64,000 nt of DNA from Xiphydria camelus (GCA_963678675.1 OY783201.1:13715712-13779711), one strand, 5' to 3'. Shown: positions 1-11,371, counted from the stretch's first letter. Notes: generated by a model not told the origin, from the sequence alone. Made by a program: numbers and translations.

Positions 1-212
1 TCGATCGCTCCGTTAATTTACGACGCCTCTTCGCGCGTTGCCGAGGACGCGTGTAAATCACGGTCCCTGTACCGCGGCGAGGACATTCGATCCGGCTGAA
101 TTATCCCCTCGGCTGCGCGGTCCGGCGCTCGTAAATCATGCCGCACGCGCGATGATCGCCGCTAACAGATTTCGTCCGCTAATCGTGAGTTACCCTGCAT
201 GCCTACCTGCAA

Positions 213-475
213 CACTGAGAAAGCAATTTATTAATGGTTATAATAAATGTAATTTTAGATACGGCGAAATAAATATTCCGCTAGGTTTGGACAAGAAAGT
301 ATACTTAATAGATATATTAATTATTAAAATGTTTATTTCGTTCAAACAGTTTCCGCAAAGGATTCAATTGTTACAAATAAGTATTGTAACAGTTAACGAA
401 TATTTATTTGATCCGATAAAATGTTTATTTCGTCATATTCAAACAAACATTTAAACTGCAAATAACGAAATCTTT
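213..475. repeat. CACTGAG-ended hairpin element, family G, copy 1
   Basis: Starts CACTGAGAAAGCAATTTATT. Carries the family core TACGGCGAAATAAATATTCC near the left, and its inverted counterpart (GTTTATTTCGTCATATTC) near the right. Other copies are at 9678-10466, 21334-21585 and 27953-28421. There is no coding capacity, so it is a miniature inverted-repeat element. Confidence 0.7.
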
Positions 476-633
476 TTCGCGCGGCGTAGCTTGTTTCGCC
501 GAGGCGTTTAAATTGGCGCCAGATGATTTCGTCATCGAGATAACGTCGAAATGCAAGACTGACTGGGAAATGTAATCGATCGAGGAGGTGCGAGTGTTGA
601 TGATAACGAAACGAGTCTTTCATTAAACGTGTC

Positions 634-1116
634 ATCTCCCACGGAAAAATTATAACCTTTCCGTGGGAGATACATAGGTACATATAAGTATGTGGAAATA
701 CATACATGTATTTGAAATATTGTATATATTTAAAAGAATACTTCAAATAGGTATATATGCAACAAGAATACCCCGCATATGTCAGAACACCCCAGGATAG
801 TAAATACGTGAGTTGAAAACTTGTGTTCCGACAAACGTGTGCTGTTGACATATAAGAAGTATAGATATTCTTTTTGGCTCGTGCATTCAAAATATTTTTT
901 CATTATAATTTCAATAATATATATATCTGTTTGAAAACATTGGCTGCATTAGAAAATTAGAAATATATTCTCGTTCATACACCCAATATATACCTGTTTA
1001 GAATGTATGAAAAATATAATATATTTTAAATACTTGTGTACATACAAAATGCGACAAAAATGCGAAATCTATTTTTTCGTATCTCAACTTTATGTATAAC
1101 TTTTCCGTGGGAGGTG
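634..1116. repeat. AT-rich palindromic element, family D, copy 1
   Basis: A ~450 bp AT-rich palindrome. Both ends carry TTTCCGTGGGAG-type motifs. The inside holds the family landmarks: columns of AAATAT/ATATTT, the string CATTAGAAAATTAGAAATAT, and GTATACAAAAAGCGGC-like motifs in other copies. It ends about 100 bp before the svp exon. Confidence 0.65.
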
Positions 1117-1220
1117 TAGGTTCGCGTTTTATTACATTTGTCTTATTGTCGTTCCGTTGCCTGCGCGCGCATTAATGTGTATTTCTCTTAATCGACAAAA
1201 GCATTCTTTTCTCCTTTCAG

Positions 1221-1370
1221 GATGTAAAAGCTTCTTCAAGAGGAGCGTCAGAAGGAACCTTACGTACTCGTGTCGAGGGAACCGGAACTGCCCCATCGAC
1301 CAACACCACAGGAACCAGTGCCAGTTCTGCCGCCTTAAAAAGTGCCTGAAGATGGGCATGCGCCGGGAAG
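1221..1370 (+). CDS. svp: seven-up (COUP-TF family nuclear receptor), DNA-binding-domain exon
   Basis: Internal coding exon of 150 bp encoding about 50 residues. It opens with the last cysteine of zinc finger 1 ([18 protein letters not shown], containing most of the P-box), then carries the second finger with cysteine spacing C-x5-C-x9-C-x2-C, and ends in the C-terminal extension [13 protein letters not shown]. These residues are those of COUP-TF/Seven-up receptors, nuclear transcription factors that bind AGGTCA direct repeats and often repress by competing with other receptors. A polypyrimidine tract ending CTCCTTTCAG precedes base 1221 and a GTATGC donor begins at 1371. The exon starts in phase 1 (a G from the previous exon completes the glycine codon) and ends with one base, G, which the exon at 53572 completes to alanine. 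Open frame beyond these limits is intron read-through. The 5' exon(s) encoding the N-terminus and the rest of finger 1 lie upstream of the window. Confidence 0.96.
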
Positions 1371-1649
1371 GTATGCATTGTACTGAACCCTTTTTTCAAA
1401 ACTTAATACAAAAGATGTTGTAATACGCGGACGGGGCTCGCGTCGAAGTCACGAGAAAAGATCTTGCAGGAGTGTTTTTCTCGCGGTGATCGAATCTTGG
1501 CGATCGGTCGTACGCCATTCGACGACGAAAAACCGTTCCTCGGCTGAAGCGCAGTCGAGATAACCAACGACGCGATATCGCACGACATCCGACGAGATTC
1601 GCCTCGAATCTCTCTCTTTCGAAGAGCAAAGAAGGCGGGTCTGAGGGAA

Positions 1650-2000
1650 AAAAATTTGATGCCAATTTGATCAAAATATGATGAAGAATAGATCATTATC
1701 GATGATCCAAAAATTATCCAAAGTTTATCTAAGAATATTACGATCTTGATGGCGTCCCATTATTGATCAAATTTTAATATACTTTTTTAATTTAAAAATT
1801 AAAATAATTATTTCAAATTGATTAAATATCATTTAAATGTCATTTTACAATTGAAAGTAAATAACAATATGATCGAAAGTGGTATAAATGAAATCAAAAT
1901 ATCTATACTACATTAAGATCATAATATCCTCATTCTTCGGATCATTTTTGGATTCTATCGAGAATGATCTAGTCTTGATGAAATTTTAATTAAATCGATA
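1650..2000. repeat. hairpin element, family H, copy 1
   Basis: The left end (TTGATCAAAATATGATGAAG, then GATGATCCAAAAAT) is mirrored by the right end (ATTTTTGGATTC, GAATGATCTAGTCTTGATG). The same unit occurs twice in tandem at 39405-40120 and as a half copy at 51450-51530. Confidence 0.6.
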
Positions 2001-2355
2001 TTCAATTTCTTTATTCGGGCTTTCGTGTCGTTTGAGAGGAAGATGCGAGGCGAAAACGCGTGATGTAACGCTCGAAAGAAATTGGCGAGCTGAGGAAAAG
2101 AGTCGGAGGAAATGTTTAATAATCTTACTTGAAAAGTACTTCGACGCAGCATCCGATCTGGAGTTCCGTCACACTGCGCGTAAATAGATCTTTACCGAAT
2201 TGCAGTGGTGCGCTCACTGGTCCTCGATTAGGAACCGGATCGAGTGATTCTTGTAGATTCGTTGATTTTTGATTACAATCCGATTTGTAGCGTCTGGTTT
2301 AACGGAAAATCTCAATTGAATGCAATAAAATGATAGAAATGGATAACGCTAAATG

Positions 2356-2598
2356 CACGGAGAGAAGAGTAGGTATGAATCACTGTTATATTAGACAGTA
2401 GATTTGACATTTTGGGGAAAGTATTGCGTTCCTTGCTTTACTGTATGACAACAGTCAACACATCTGGTGAACTTAACTAAACGTAGGTATGTCAATTGTT
2501 ATCATACAGTAAAGCATTGAACACAATAGTTTCCCCAAAATGTCAAACCTATTACCTATCTAGTACATCAGTGAGTAAAATATACTCTTCTCTCCGTG
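2356..2598. repeat. CACGGAGA-ended hairpin element
   Basis: The 16 bp termini (CACGGAGAGAAGAGTA) are inverted repeats. The inner arms also pair: ATTTTGGGGAAAGTATTG with its complement near 2525-2545, and CTTTACTGTATGA with TCATACAGTAAAG. Typical non-coding miniature element. Confidence 0.75.
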
Positions 2599-2599
2599 T

Positions 2600-3239
2600 G
2601 TCGATAAATCTACATTGATATGCATTGATACAAAATATCAATGCTAGTTATTGTTAGTTTGCTGTGCGTATATAACGATAATTGTACGATCGGTGCAGTT
2701 CTCAGTGTCAAAACATTGACAAGAATCATTTTCTCCGGTTCTTGGTCTTGAAAAAAAGGAATTGAAATTGGCACCACTGTCTATTCAACATCCTATATCC
2801 GTTGACGAAAACTTTCCTCTTCGGGGCTAAATCGCAACTCCAGTGTGAGCGAACTCTTAGAAACTTAAGTGCACCCAATTTATTCTATAAGGCGTTTCGT
2901 AGCAAGAGAAATATACCTACGTCACACACACACACACGTAACCGTTGCATGATACCGAAGGAGTCTCCTCCTCCTACTATATTATTCCCGTATATAAAAG
3001 CGCAGTAACCTTCTTTCTCTACGCTGATCTCGCGCGAAAAAGCATCGCGCCGGCTAAACAAACCGACGATCCCTTTGTGCCCGACGGTATTTAGCCACAC
3101 CGCAGAGCACGGCATTTCTCACTCGGGAGAAAGGCATGCGAGAGCCCAGCGAGGCAAAGACCGACGTGCGCGAGGAACGAAGCGCTCGTAAAGAGCTCGC
3201 TTATCGAACCACGGTAGCTTCATAAAAACTTGAGCAAAA
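2600..3239. other. intron, no recognisable element
   Basis: Mixed composition with a short (CA)n run near 2925-2937. I see no gene, repeat family member or clear regulatory motif. Confidence 0.5.
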
Positions 3240-3490
3240 CCTCAAAGGGCTATTGCCGTACATATACGTTTTCACAACGTAAAAATTATATATGTGAGAT
3301 GCAAACAAAATTTTAATACATGTATTACGAGTATTCAAAATATATACCTACGTCTTGTCGCTTTTCGCATGCTTCCTAAGTACTTAAAATATATTATATA
3401 TATTTTTAATATATCTTGAGTATATTACAAAAATATTTTTTCAATTTTCTAATGCAGGCAGCATTTTTAAATATATTTTATATAATAAGA
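3240..3490. repeat. family D palindromic element, partial copy
   Basis: Contains the family string ending ATATACCTACGTCTTGTCGC, the GCATGCTTCCTAAGTACTTAAA segment, and CAATTTTCTAATGCAGGCAG, all shared with the copies at 54769, 36412 and 49886. The terminal CCGTGGG motifs are missing, so it is truncated. Confidence 0.5.
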
Positions 3491-4019
3491 GCGAGTATCG
3501 TGTACTCATGCACAAAGTAAGCCGCGCATTCGGGAATGGTGTTCGTTATACGCTCAGTGAACGACGTTTCGCTCCGATATGCTACGCGTACCGATATGCG
3601 AGCGGCGAAGTGTGCCGAACACTTAATTGCCGGTCCGGTCGAGGAAAGGCCACGCCATATAGGTTCTCACGCTTCTTCCCCACTTCTCTCGCTCTCTTCC
3701 CTATTCTGGACTTGATTCTTCACGGTACGATAACATCTGACCTTGTTCGAGGTGCATGCATACGGGCGTTGCGGGGAGAGTCGGACGCGGTAACGGGGAG
3801 AGCAGCCGGCGTGTGCCGCCTTGGCGTTGCTCGGTTTATCAATCGGTTCGGTTTCGCGCGCGGTTTCGAGTTGGAGTCAAATCTCGCTCATTCAAAAGAG
3901 GAATTAGTTATTTATTTGATTTCTAGATTCGCATGTATTAAAATTACTTGCACGTGTTGATGTGTTGATTAAAAGTTATGGATTATACAAAAATTTGAAT
4001 ATGTACCTAATATTAGGTA

Positions 4020-4228
4020 TCTACGTTGATTCCTAAAATTTTTAGATGCCAAAAAGTAAATAGAGGAGCCCGACTTTGGTGACTTTCCTCTACACATCTA
4101 AATATTATCTACTGAATTAATTGAACATTATTTGGATCAAATCGATATTCACTCTTGAATCAATGAAATGAGCTCTCATGATTATCCAAAAACACGTTCA
4201 TTTCGACGAGGAAAATTTTTGTTCAGTG
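4020..4228. repeat. family F element (GGATCAAATCGATATTC core), copy 1
   Basis: Carries TTGGATCAAATCGATATTCA and ATCCAAAAACACGTTCATTT and ends in TTCAGTG. The same landmarks occur at 29716-29938, 48293-48911, 59943-60171 and 60470-60675. Confidence 0.5.
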
Positions 4229-4299
4229 TAGCTAGGTATATTTATAACTACAGCCGAATCAAAGATACTTAACGTGGTATCTCATGTCAGCTATGATCA

Positions 4300-4835
4300 T
4301 TGCTAATACACCGCAAGTATGTACCTACCTACTACATGCAATGCATCGCATATGCACCGCCTAATCGTGCCGTTCAAAGTCGTCCGGGCATTCTCAAGAG
4401 AGCGAAGGAAACTCTCACGATAAACGTCACGCACAGCGCGGGTGCACCGCACGCGCGCGCGCGATGCCCATTCAAATTGCGAGAATAAATTCCGCAGCTG
4501 AAAACTGAAGAAAATACCGTTCGCGAATGTGTGCGTACATAGTTGCGCGCGTCCGTTCTCTCGAGAGAAAGAGAGTGGTAGAGGAAACCTCGACTGCACG
4601 CGTGCCTTCGGCGAAATGCGTCAGAGCCAGTTTCCCACAAGCGGCGCGTCGCGTTTTGTGCCCTGTCACATCGACATCCGCCCATTATATGCCGAGCTCT
4701 GGCGTTTGATAATAGTTTGGAGTCGTCGCGGAGCGCACACGTGAAAAGAGCCCGCGGGACGCGAGAGAGGCTCTCTCTAGCGGGGCCCCGCTGAGATGGA
4801 GCGCAAAGAGGGACGAGGGCGGGAGAGGAGGTGGG

Positions 4836-4867
<32 letters not shown>

Positions 4868-5200
4868 GGGTTGGCGCAAGGAGAGGAGACGATGGTCCGA
4901 GGTCAGCGGGGTGCATGACCTTACCTGGGGCCCCTTCCTTCCGTGAGCCCCGGGGCCCCGGGCAGACAGGATGCGCCTGAGATTACCCCGCAGATACTGT
5001 CCGCGATGATTACAGAAATCTAGGAAGCCGCTCAATTTAATTAACCCTTAATTGCAAGCTCGACGGGCATTTAGTGCGGTAGCCCCACGGCGGCCAGCCG
5101 GTCGTCGATGGGAGCATTTCTGCGTGCATCGTGATGGGGATGTAGTTAGGTGCGATCGTCGTTATAGTTAGTCCTTTGGACATGCAGTTGATCTATTCGG
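4300..5200. other. GC-rich, repeat-poor intron block with short hexamer tandem
   Basis: Unlike its AT-rich neighbours, this block is GC-rich and free of the dispersed families. It includes four GGACGC hexamers (4842-4866), GC-palindromes such as GGGGCCCC, and around 5030-5050 an AT island TTTAATTAACCCTTAATTGC with homeodomain-type TAATTAA cores. Small open frames here overlap one another on several strands and look like composition effects. Candidate regulatory DNA, not proven. Confidence 0.35.
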
Positions 5201-6275
5201 AATTCTGGGGAAATATGTGAAAGGCAGGGAGCTCGAAGAATTTTCGCAAATTTTTCTTGTTACTTCAATTATTGATTTAATTTCAATGAACATTAAGAAC
5301 AATTTACTTACCTGTGTTGTAAACGCTGGAAAATTTGGAAGAGTCATGGATAATTACTTTTATCATATATACGATTAAATATGTATATCATGTGACTTGT
5401 GAATTTTTAAGAAAGTATGACAAAAACTGGATGACAAATATGATAGCAAAATATAAAGTTGACGAAAAATAGAAAAAAAAAACAAGAATAAGACTCAAAT
5501 AATATTATAAAAATGCAAAATGAACGAGGATAGTGACAAACACTTTAGAAAAAAAAATTGAAATTAGTATATGGAATCGGTATCTGTAGAGTTATGGATA
5601 ACCTACGCATGAAGAAATAAAGAACCAAAGAGAGAAATCGACCAATTGAAAGTAACATTTTGAAGGTATACGGTCGTCGCTTTATTTTCCAAACGTCCCG
5701 CGGCGTGTAATGAATATACAGGTACGTTATTATCTGTCAAAAATTCATTAGTGCCGGGACGAAAGAAGTCGAAGGAAGAACAGAGGGTGGGAGGCGATAT
5801 GCGCGCCGCGTATAGAAGCAAATAACCCTAATTTCGTCGTCGCAGACCTGCATTCAGAAAGACATTATCTGATGACCCTCTGCGCGCACGTATATCTATA
5901 CGTACCTACGCGTACACACCCCGTTATAATTACGTAGGCTTTGGACAACCAGCCGTATTCATCTTACCCGTTACCTCGGAATCGAGACCGATCTTTGCTG
6001 CTTGGGGTTAAACAATTTTATATTCTGGAAATAGTCCGTCAATAAATATATGTTCCGTGTCAATTTACGTTGAAACGAATTAGCTAAACTGCAACGCAGT
6101 CTTTTACTCGATCCTTTCACTAAATAGAACAAATTTGCCAGCTTTACTTGTTTATCAAGAAATAAACGTAATTTCGATTCGTAAAGTTATTCGGTTCGGT
6201 GCATTTTTTTTTACTCAAAATTGACGAATCATTAAATGAGCCACGCTAGAAGATCCATAATTTATGTGATTTAAT
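5201..6275. other. intron, no recognisable element
   Basis: AT-rich to 5600, then mixed. I recognise no repeat family or coding exon. Confidence 0.45.
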
Positions 6276-6278
6276 ATA

Positions 6279-6508
6279 CAGTATGTCCGAGAGGAAAGTA
6301 TACAAAGGGACCCGTAGTTTCATGACGATTGCCGTAGTACAAACAAAGACGTTATCATCGTTAATGCATATGTGGAGCATTTGACGGCATGTGTGACAGT
6401 ACGCGAAAAATTGCGCATGCGCAGTTTCAATGTCGAAAAAGTACTACGGTAATCAACATGAAACTAAAGGTCTCTTTGTATACTTTGCTCTCGGACATAG
6501 ATACTGTA
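6279..6508. repeat. hairpin element with TACAGTATGTCCGAG ends
   Basis: The left arm (GTCCGAGAGGAAAGTATACA, then AAGGGACC) pairs with the right arm (GGTCTCTTTGTATACTTTGC, then TCGGACATA). Inner CCGTAGTA/TACTACGG also pair. About 230 bp, no coding capacity. Confidence 0.75.
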
Positions 6509-6546
6509 GTTCCCTCGTGTCAAAAATCGATAATTTTTTCACGAAT

Positions 6547-6922
6547 CGGAAAAGTTATGTATTTAAGATATATTTTTAAAAAAGTATTTTAAATACAAGT
6601 AACAAGTATTCTATACATATAAGTTTTCGCCGCTTTTCGTATATTTTGCGAATATTTAAAAATATAGGTACGTATCACATATTTACAATTTAAGTATTTT
6701 GAATGTACGAAGAAAAAAATATATTTCTCATATAATCAAGATATATTGACTGCATTAGAAAAATGAGAAATATTTTTTTTTTGTTAATTTACTCATCATA
6801 TATATATTGAGTATTCGCGAAGTATATACAAGAAGCGGTAAAAACGTATACATTGTGAATACTCGTTATACAAATTAAAAATTTGTTCTTCATATCTTAA
6901 ATACATAACTTCCGCGGGGGAA
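6547..6922. repeat. family D palindromic element, copy 3
   Basis: Starts AAAAGTTATGTATTTAAGAT and ends CATAACTTCCGCGGGGG, with the family inner motifs (GCCGCTTTTCGTATA, GCATTAGAAAAATGAGAAAT) in between. Confidence 0.7.
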
Positions 6923-7798
6923 GTATAGACGCAGCCGGATGCAACTGCGCACGCGGCAAACAAATCGTCACTCGCTCACGTCGCTCATCTCACAACAATT
7001 CCCTTCCCGCGCGAGAATTTCATTTATCTCGCCCACGACTGGCGCGCTATACGTACTGCACCGCGCGGCGCGCACCATTAGCCGTATTAACTGAAATTAG
7101 ACATTGTTTTCCCGGCCGCGGCGCAGCGCACACAATAGCGCAACGGCAAGGAGGGAAAAAAGGCGCGCCAAAGCGACCGAGCCACTCGGCCGAGATTGCC
7201 GATATTACCGCAGGGTCAGGATCGTGACTTTAATCAATTAACGAGGTTTCTCGGGCCCGGGAAATGATTAGTAATCCGGGCAGCCGGGCGTAGCGCGCCG
7301 CGGCGGCCGGTGTTCGGGTCCCTCCTCCTTCCCCGAGCCGTACACACGCGGTGGAACGTCCCGTGGGACACGCGCGCGTGTGCGCCGGATTCCAGCGTCC
7401 TGTTTCCGCGGATTCCTGCGATCCGTCGCGCATTCCTTGAGACGGCGGGTATACCTGGCCTCGGGTCACGCGTTGCCCACTTACGCCCGTATTCGTTGGA
7501 TTCCCCGCGGTGCGCGCAGACGTCCATCGAGATTGTAATTATTGTATAAGCCACGATTGCCCGGTAAACACGACACGACGATATAAGCGCAGTTGGCCGA
7601 GAGTCGCGTGGAGCAGTTATGCGATGCGACAACGGGGATGCAGTGAGTGCAGTTTCCGTGACTGCAGCTTCGAAAGTGGGCGTGGCCATATTTCCTAATC
7701 TTTAATTTAATCTTCAGCGTTTAGATTTCTTCCGCGATCCTGTCCTCTTGGACACATTTCTAACGTTCAATACCTAGATTCGGACTTCGCGTTAACGT
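6923..7798. other. GC-rich, repeat-poor intron block
   Basis: No dispersed repeats. Near 7212-7241 it carries AGGGTCA, TGACTT and AATCAATTAA in close order, resembling nuclear-receptor half sites next to a homeodomain-type core. Overlapping open frames on both strands look like CpG composition effects. Confidence 0.35.
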
Positions 7799-7908
7799 CA
7801 AAATCGATTATATCGAAAACGATTAGAGATATCGTGATAAAACTTAAATAAAAAATGCGCGCTTGCCTGTAATATTTGCTATAAAAAAGGTTCCCTTGAT
7901 TTTTTATG
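7799..7908. repeat. family B miniature element, left part (interrupted)
   Basis: Begins AAAATCGATTATATCGAAAA and is cut at 7908 by the TA-flanked element at 7911. The rest of the unit resumes at 8822 (CTCCACAGCGTTTCAAAAGA, then TAATCG). Other copies are at 10658, 37671, 43727, 53363 and, inverted, at 60995. Confidence 0.65.
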
Positions 7909-7910
7909 TA

Positions 7911-8819
7911 GGGGAGACTGTTGTACCTTGAGGATAGTGTTCCTTGAAACGATTCGTATTTATGACAAATATCGCCGTCTATCAACTCAAAATTCGGATA
8001 TAATCTTCACTTGCTTGGCCTTCAGTAGTGCATTCATGTTTCACGCGTCACAGACGTATTTTGAGGTTGTGAAATAAAAATAAGTTTTTTCGCCACAAGA
8101 AGTATATAATTAGCATCGTATTCGTGTGCAGATAATTTGAGAACTGGTCACTTTAAAACTATTGAACAATTTTGTGTGTAATAGTGTTGAATGGTGAGTA
8201 AAGAGTACAGTGTTATCTTTCTTTGTAAACTTAGCTTCGGCGTGGAGGCCGCCGTTTTTAGTAGATAACGTTGCACCCCCTTGTACCTTGAAACATCGGC
8301 ACATCTTGTACCTTAGAACATTATACGTGTGCGATATTTGTTTAAAGGAGCTATAGATTGGTTATTTATTTTTATATTTTTTCTAAAATCATATTTTGAG
8401 TTTTTTATCACCACGAAGAAAAGAACTTAGGTAGTATAGCCGATAAGTTGCTTTTTCTGAAATGTTTTGTTCTTTTTTATTGGTGCTTTTGTTAATTTAT
8501 GATATCTGGTAAAATTTATATTGTTAAATAATCTGAACTTTTACTTAGTTTATTTTTTAGTTGATTATTATCTGTGTTTCCAGGAACATTAGGTCTGTTC
8601 CATGGTACAAGACCATCTTGTACCTTGGAACAATTTGTAGCTAATAAAAATTACGTTGGAGAACACCTTGGCATCAATATTTGTAAAATTTCCTTTACAT
8701 CTTATGTACCTGAATAGATATATCTCATCGATTCAGCAGGAAATGCCGTTTAAATATTTTCCCAATCATCAGTTAAACTAAAATATTCAATAATCGTTCC
8801 AAGGTACAACAGCTTCCCC
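7911..8819. mobile_element. 909 bp terminal-inverted-repeat DNA transposon derivative, TA target duplication
   Basis: The ends are 20 bp inverted repeats (GGGGAGACTGTTGTACCTTG on the left, two mismatches on the right), flanked by TA at 7909-7910 and 8820-8821. It splits a family B element, which independently defines the boundaries and the TA duplication. The terminal motif CTTGTACCTTG(G)AACA recurs inside near 8280, 8310 and 8617, as multiple transposase-binding sites might. The TA duplication suggests the Tc1/mariner/pogo superfamily. A minus-strand open frame at 8110-8304 has no recognisable domain, so the element is probably non-autonomous. Confidence 0.8.
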
Positions 8820-8821
8820 TA

Positions 8822-8862
8822 CCTCCACAGCGTTTCAAAAGATAATCGTATTCAAAATTAAA
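8822..8862. repeat. family B miniature element, right part
   Basis: Continuation of the element broken at 7908. The GATAATCGTATTCAAAATT end matches the right end of the other copies. Confidence 0.6.
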
Positions 8863-9677
8863 CAGAAATTGCACACGGGGCGTTTTATTTCACTTTTATC
8901 CTGTTACACATTCGTCCAATTTGGAAATTAAGAGCAGGCCGCTCCGTAGGATATATTACACAATCGATGTAAAAATAGATGCAACGTGCGAGATAAAGCA
9001 TCAGATTTATCATTACGTACGTTACTCCGTTCTCGTTCGATCGGATCTTCACGATATAAAGCATATATTTAAGTGGCGAGCATGACTCTCCGTTTTCTAG
9101 TCCACCGGCCTCGCGCTATTCCTCGGCATCGGGGTGAACGGTATTATATCTTACCTACTTTTGCATCCTCAATCTCCTCTCCAGAAGGCAACGCGATCCG
9201 TCCCGTCGCCTCCAAACGACAAACTCGCATCGACCCATCCGAGCGCGCGCGCGCGGATCGGAAGTAATCGAGGTCTTCCCGTAGCGTCAAGTGGGGCAGG
9301 GAGTTTCCATTTTCCGCCCGCAATCCGTACGGTGGGCTAATGGCGTAAATATAAATATACAGATATATATATGTATGTATGTATGTATGTATTTACCCGT
9401 ATACAGTCTCCCTCCGAACATTAAAATACGTACGAGTAGCGCATTACCATGACAAAACTGGTGGCGGGTCAAGAGGCCTGACATCGCGTCTGCCGGGGAT
9501 TACAATCGGTCGCTCCGATGCATATTCAACGGTGCAAGGTCTCCCGCGGAATACGCGCGTTTTTGAGAAACTATCTTTTTGTCCGCTCGGAATGACAGGC
9601 CCCGCATCGCTATGTCGAACTGGACAACGGAGGGCGACCTGTGGCGAGTCCGTCGTGAATTTGCACTGCATCGATTG
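8863..9677. other. intron, no recognisable element
   Basis: Contains a short (TATG)n run near 9372-9391. Otherwise moderately GC-rich with overlapping composition-driven open frames. Nothing else recognised. Confidence 0.45.
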
Positions 9678-10466
9678 ACAGCGAAAAGACAGCTTATTGA
9701 TAATTGATAAATGTAATTTCAAATACGGCGAAATGAATATTTCGTTAGAACAAAAAATATGTGTGTGTTAATTATTAAAATGTTTGTTTCATTCACATGA
9801 TTGCCTCAAAGGATCGAATTGTGCCAAATAAATATCGTATAATATAGTTAATGAATATTTACTTGATCCGATAAACATTTTATTTCGCCATATTTTTAAT
9901 CCCCTGTGGTCAGCAAAGGTCCTTTGACCCAGGCTTCAATTTTGATGTTGACTGTACTTCTTTTTTTAACAATCATAACTAGACCCTCGTCAGATCTCCG
10001 AATAAATAGCTTCTTTTTAAAACTCGTACTACGAACTTTCTTCAGACTTCGGGAAAAACCGTTTTTGAAGCGCGCATTATAAAACTATTGCTTCAAAGTA
10101 CCATATCTCATGAGAATCGTCCATTGACTTTATTTAAAAAATTCTAAAAATAAAGAAGTTATGATCCTTTTAGTGAAGTAGCTCAATTTTCACGCATCTA
10201 CATATTTACAGTTGTTTTTGAATGTGTCATTAGAGTAGAGAGAGTAGAGTTCATTTCTCTTACGTTGACACGATGATCTGATATTCTACAATGTTCGAAG
10301 AATATTTCATAATTTGTCAGTCTAAATTTGACGGATGTTGTTCGTGTGGCTACTATTTCAAATTGGTTGGGTCCATTGGACCCATTTGTGACCATCGCGG
10401 AACTGTACGAACGTGTGACCACGGAGGGTTAAACAAACATTTATTAACAACAAATAAACTGTTTAT
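9678..10466. repeat. family G hairpin element, copy 2, split by a piggyBac-like insertion
   Basis: The left part (to 9899) has AATACGGCGAAATGAATATT. The right part (from 10429) has the ACATTTATTAACAACAAATA end followed by AACTGTTTATT. The two parts are separated by the element at 9900-10428, whose TTAA duplication falls exactly at the break. Confidence 0.75.
9900..10428. mobile_element. piggyBac-like miniature element, TTAA target duplication
   Basis: Flanked by TTAA at 9896-9899 and 10429-10432, inside a family G element. The ends TCCCCTGTGGTCA and (inverted) CCCTCCGTGGTCA match at 10 of 13 positions. TTAA duplication and CCC-initial ends are the signature of piggyBac-type transposition. 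No transposase remains. Confidence 0.7.
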
Positions 10467-10657
10467 TCGTATATATTATGCTCAAAGGTGTACACGACAT
10501 CACGGAGAGAAAAAATCATGCCGACTATTAAACGCGTCTTGTAGTTTAGGATACCTATACCTATTAGATGAATTTTAAGCTTCGATACCGGACAAAAAAG
10601 GTCGAACGTCGTAAATAACTATGTTAAATAAAGTAAAGGTAACATAAACGTCTCACA

Positions 10658-10835
10658 GTTAAAGTCAAAGCTTGATTACTTTGAAAAGGATTGGAGATAT
10701 CGAAAAAAAAGTTGAAACAAAAGACGCTCGTCTATGTGTCTCATATAAAAAAGCTACTGCAGATTTTTCACGTATCTCTACTGCGTTTCGAGACAGTCGC
10801 GTTCAAAGTTGAACGGTGACTGTGGCGTCCGTCCC
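10658..10835. repeat. family B miniature element, copy 2
   Basis: Shares the inner order GGAGATATCGAAAAAAAAGT, then AAAAAGCTACTGCAGATTTT, then TTTCGAGACAGTCGCGTTCA with the copies at 37671 and 43727. Confidence 0.6.
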
Positions 10836-11371
10836 ATTTTTACCCGACAAGCGCGATACCTGCGCAGTCTGCTACTGCGCAGCTCGCATTCGACGTGCAA
10901 GGCGTGCCAAGTTACGAGTTCGGGTCTCTCGCGGTTATTTGGCGTGAAAAAGTGAATAAGATAAGGCATCGTGATTAAGTGACGGACAGTTTGGTGTATA
11001 ACGATTTGATAGGACGATTTATCGGCGATGGCAATCGCGACGGAAAGGTGCGTTGATGATGTTTCGTTATTTCTTGGGTGAGTGTAGGTTAGGATGTCGA
11101 TGCTCGCACGATGCGATGCGTTTGTCGTACATCTTGCGATACATACGAGAAAATGTACCTATTATTGTCTCCCGCAATTTTCTCGCACCGCGTACAATTG
11201 ATTATTGCATCGAGTTTCATTCTAAGATCGTATATATCAAGTTTGCAGCGATATCCTGATTCGAGCGCACCGAATGTTTGTATAGACTTGCTTTCGCTTC
11301 GTGGCGACTATACGTTCGATTCTTTCGGCGTGGGGCTTACGATAACAAAGTTTCATTCTTCCCATCCCGCG
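10836..11371. other. intron left of the foldback element
   Basis: CG-moderate sequence with no clear repeat. ATGGCAATCGCGACGGAAAG followed by GTGCGT near 11028 looks like a tiny first exon and donor, but nothing supports a gene. Confidence 0.35.

Larger units (their letters stand above)
1..1220 (+). other. svp: svp intron upstream of the DNA-binding-domain exon (3' part)
   Basis: Sequence before the acceptor at 1220. It has no coding signal and is largely made of two hairpin elements (213-475 and 634-1116). Bases 1-210 are CG-rich with nothing recognisable. Confidence 0.85.

Noticed and set aside
3508..3960. 150-residue open frame
   Set aside because: No recognisable domain, composition-driven, no splice or conservation evidence, and lies in a large intron.
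11028..11060. Tiny first exon with start codon and GT donor left of the foldback element
   Set aside because: A short ATG-open frame followed by GTGCGT is expected by chance; no matching downstream exon found on either side of the foldback.
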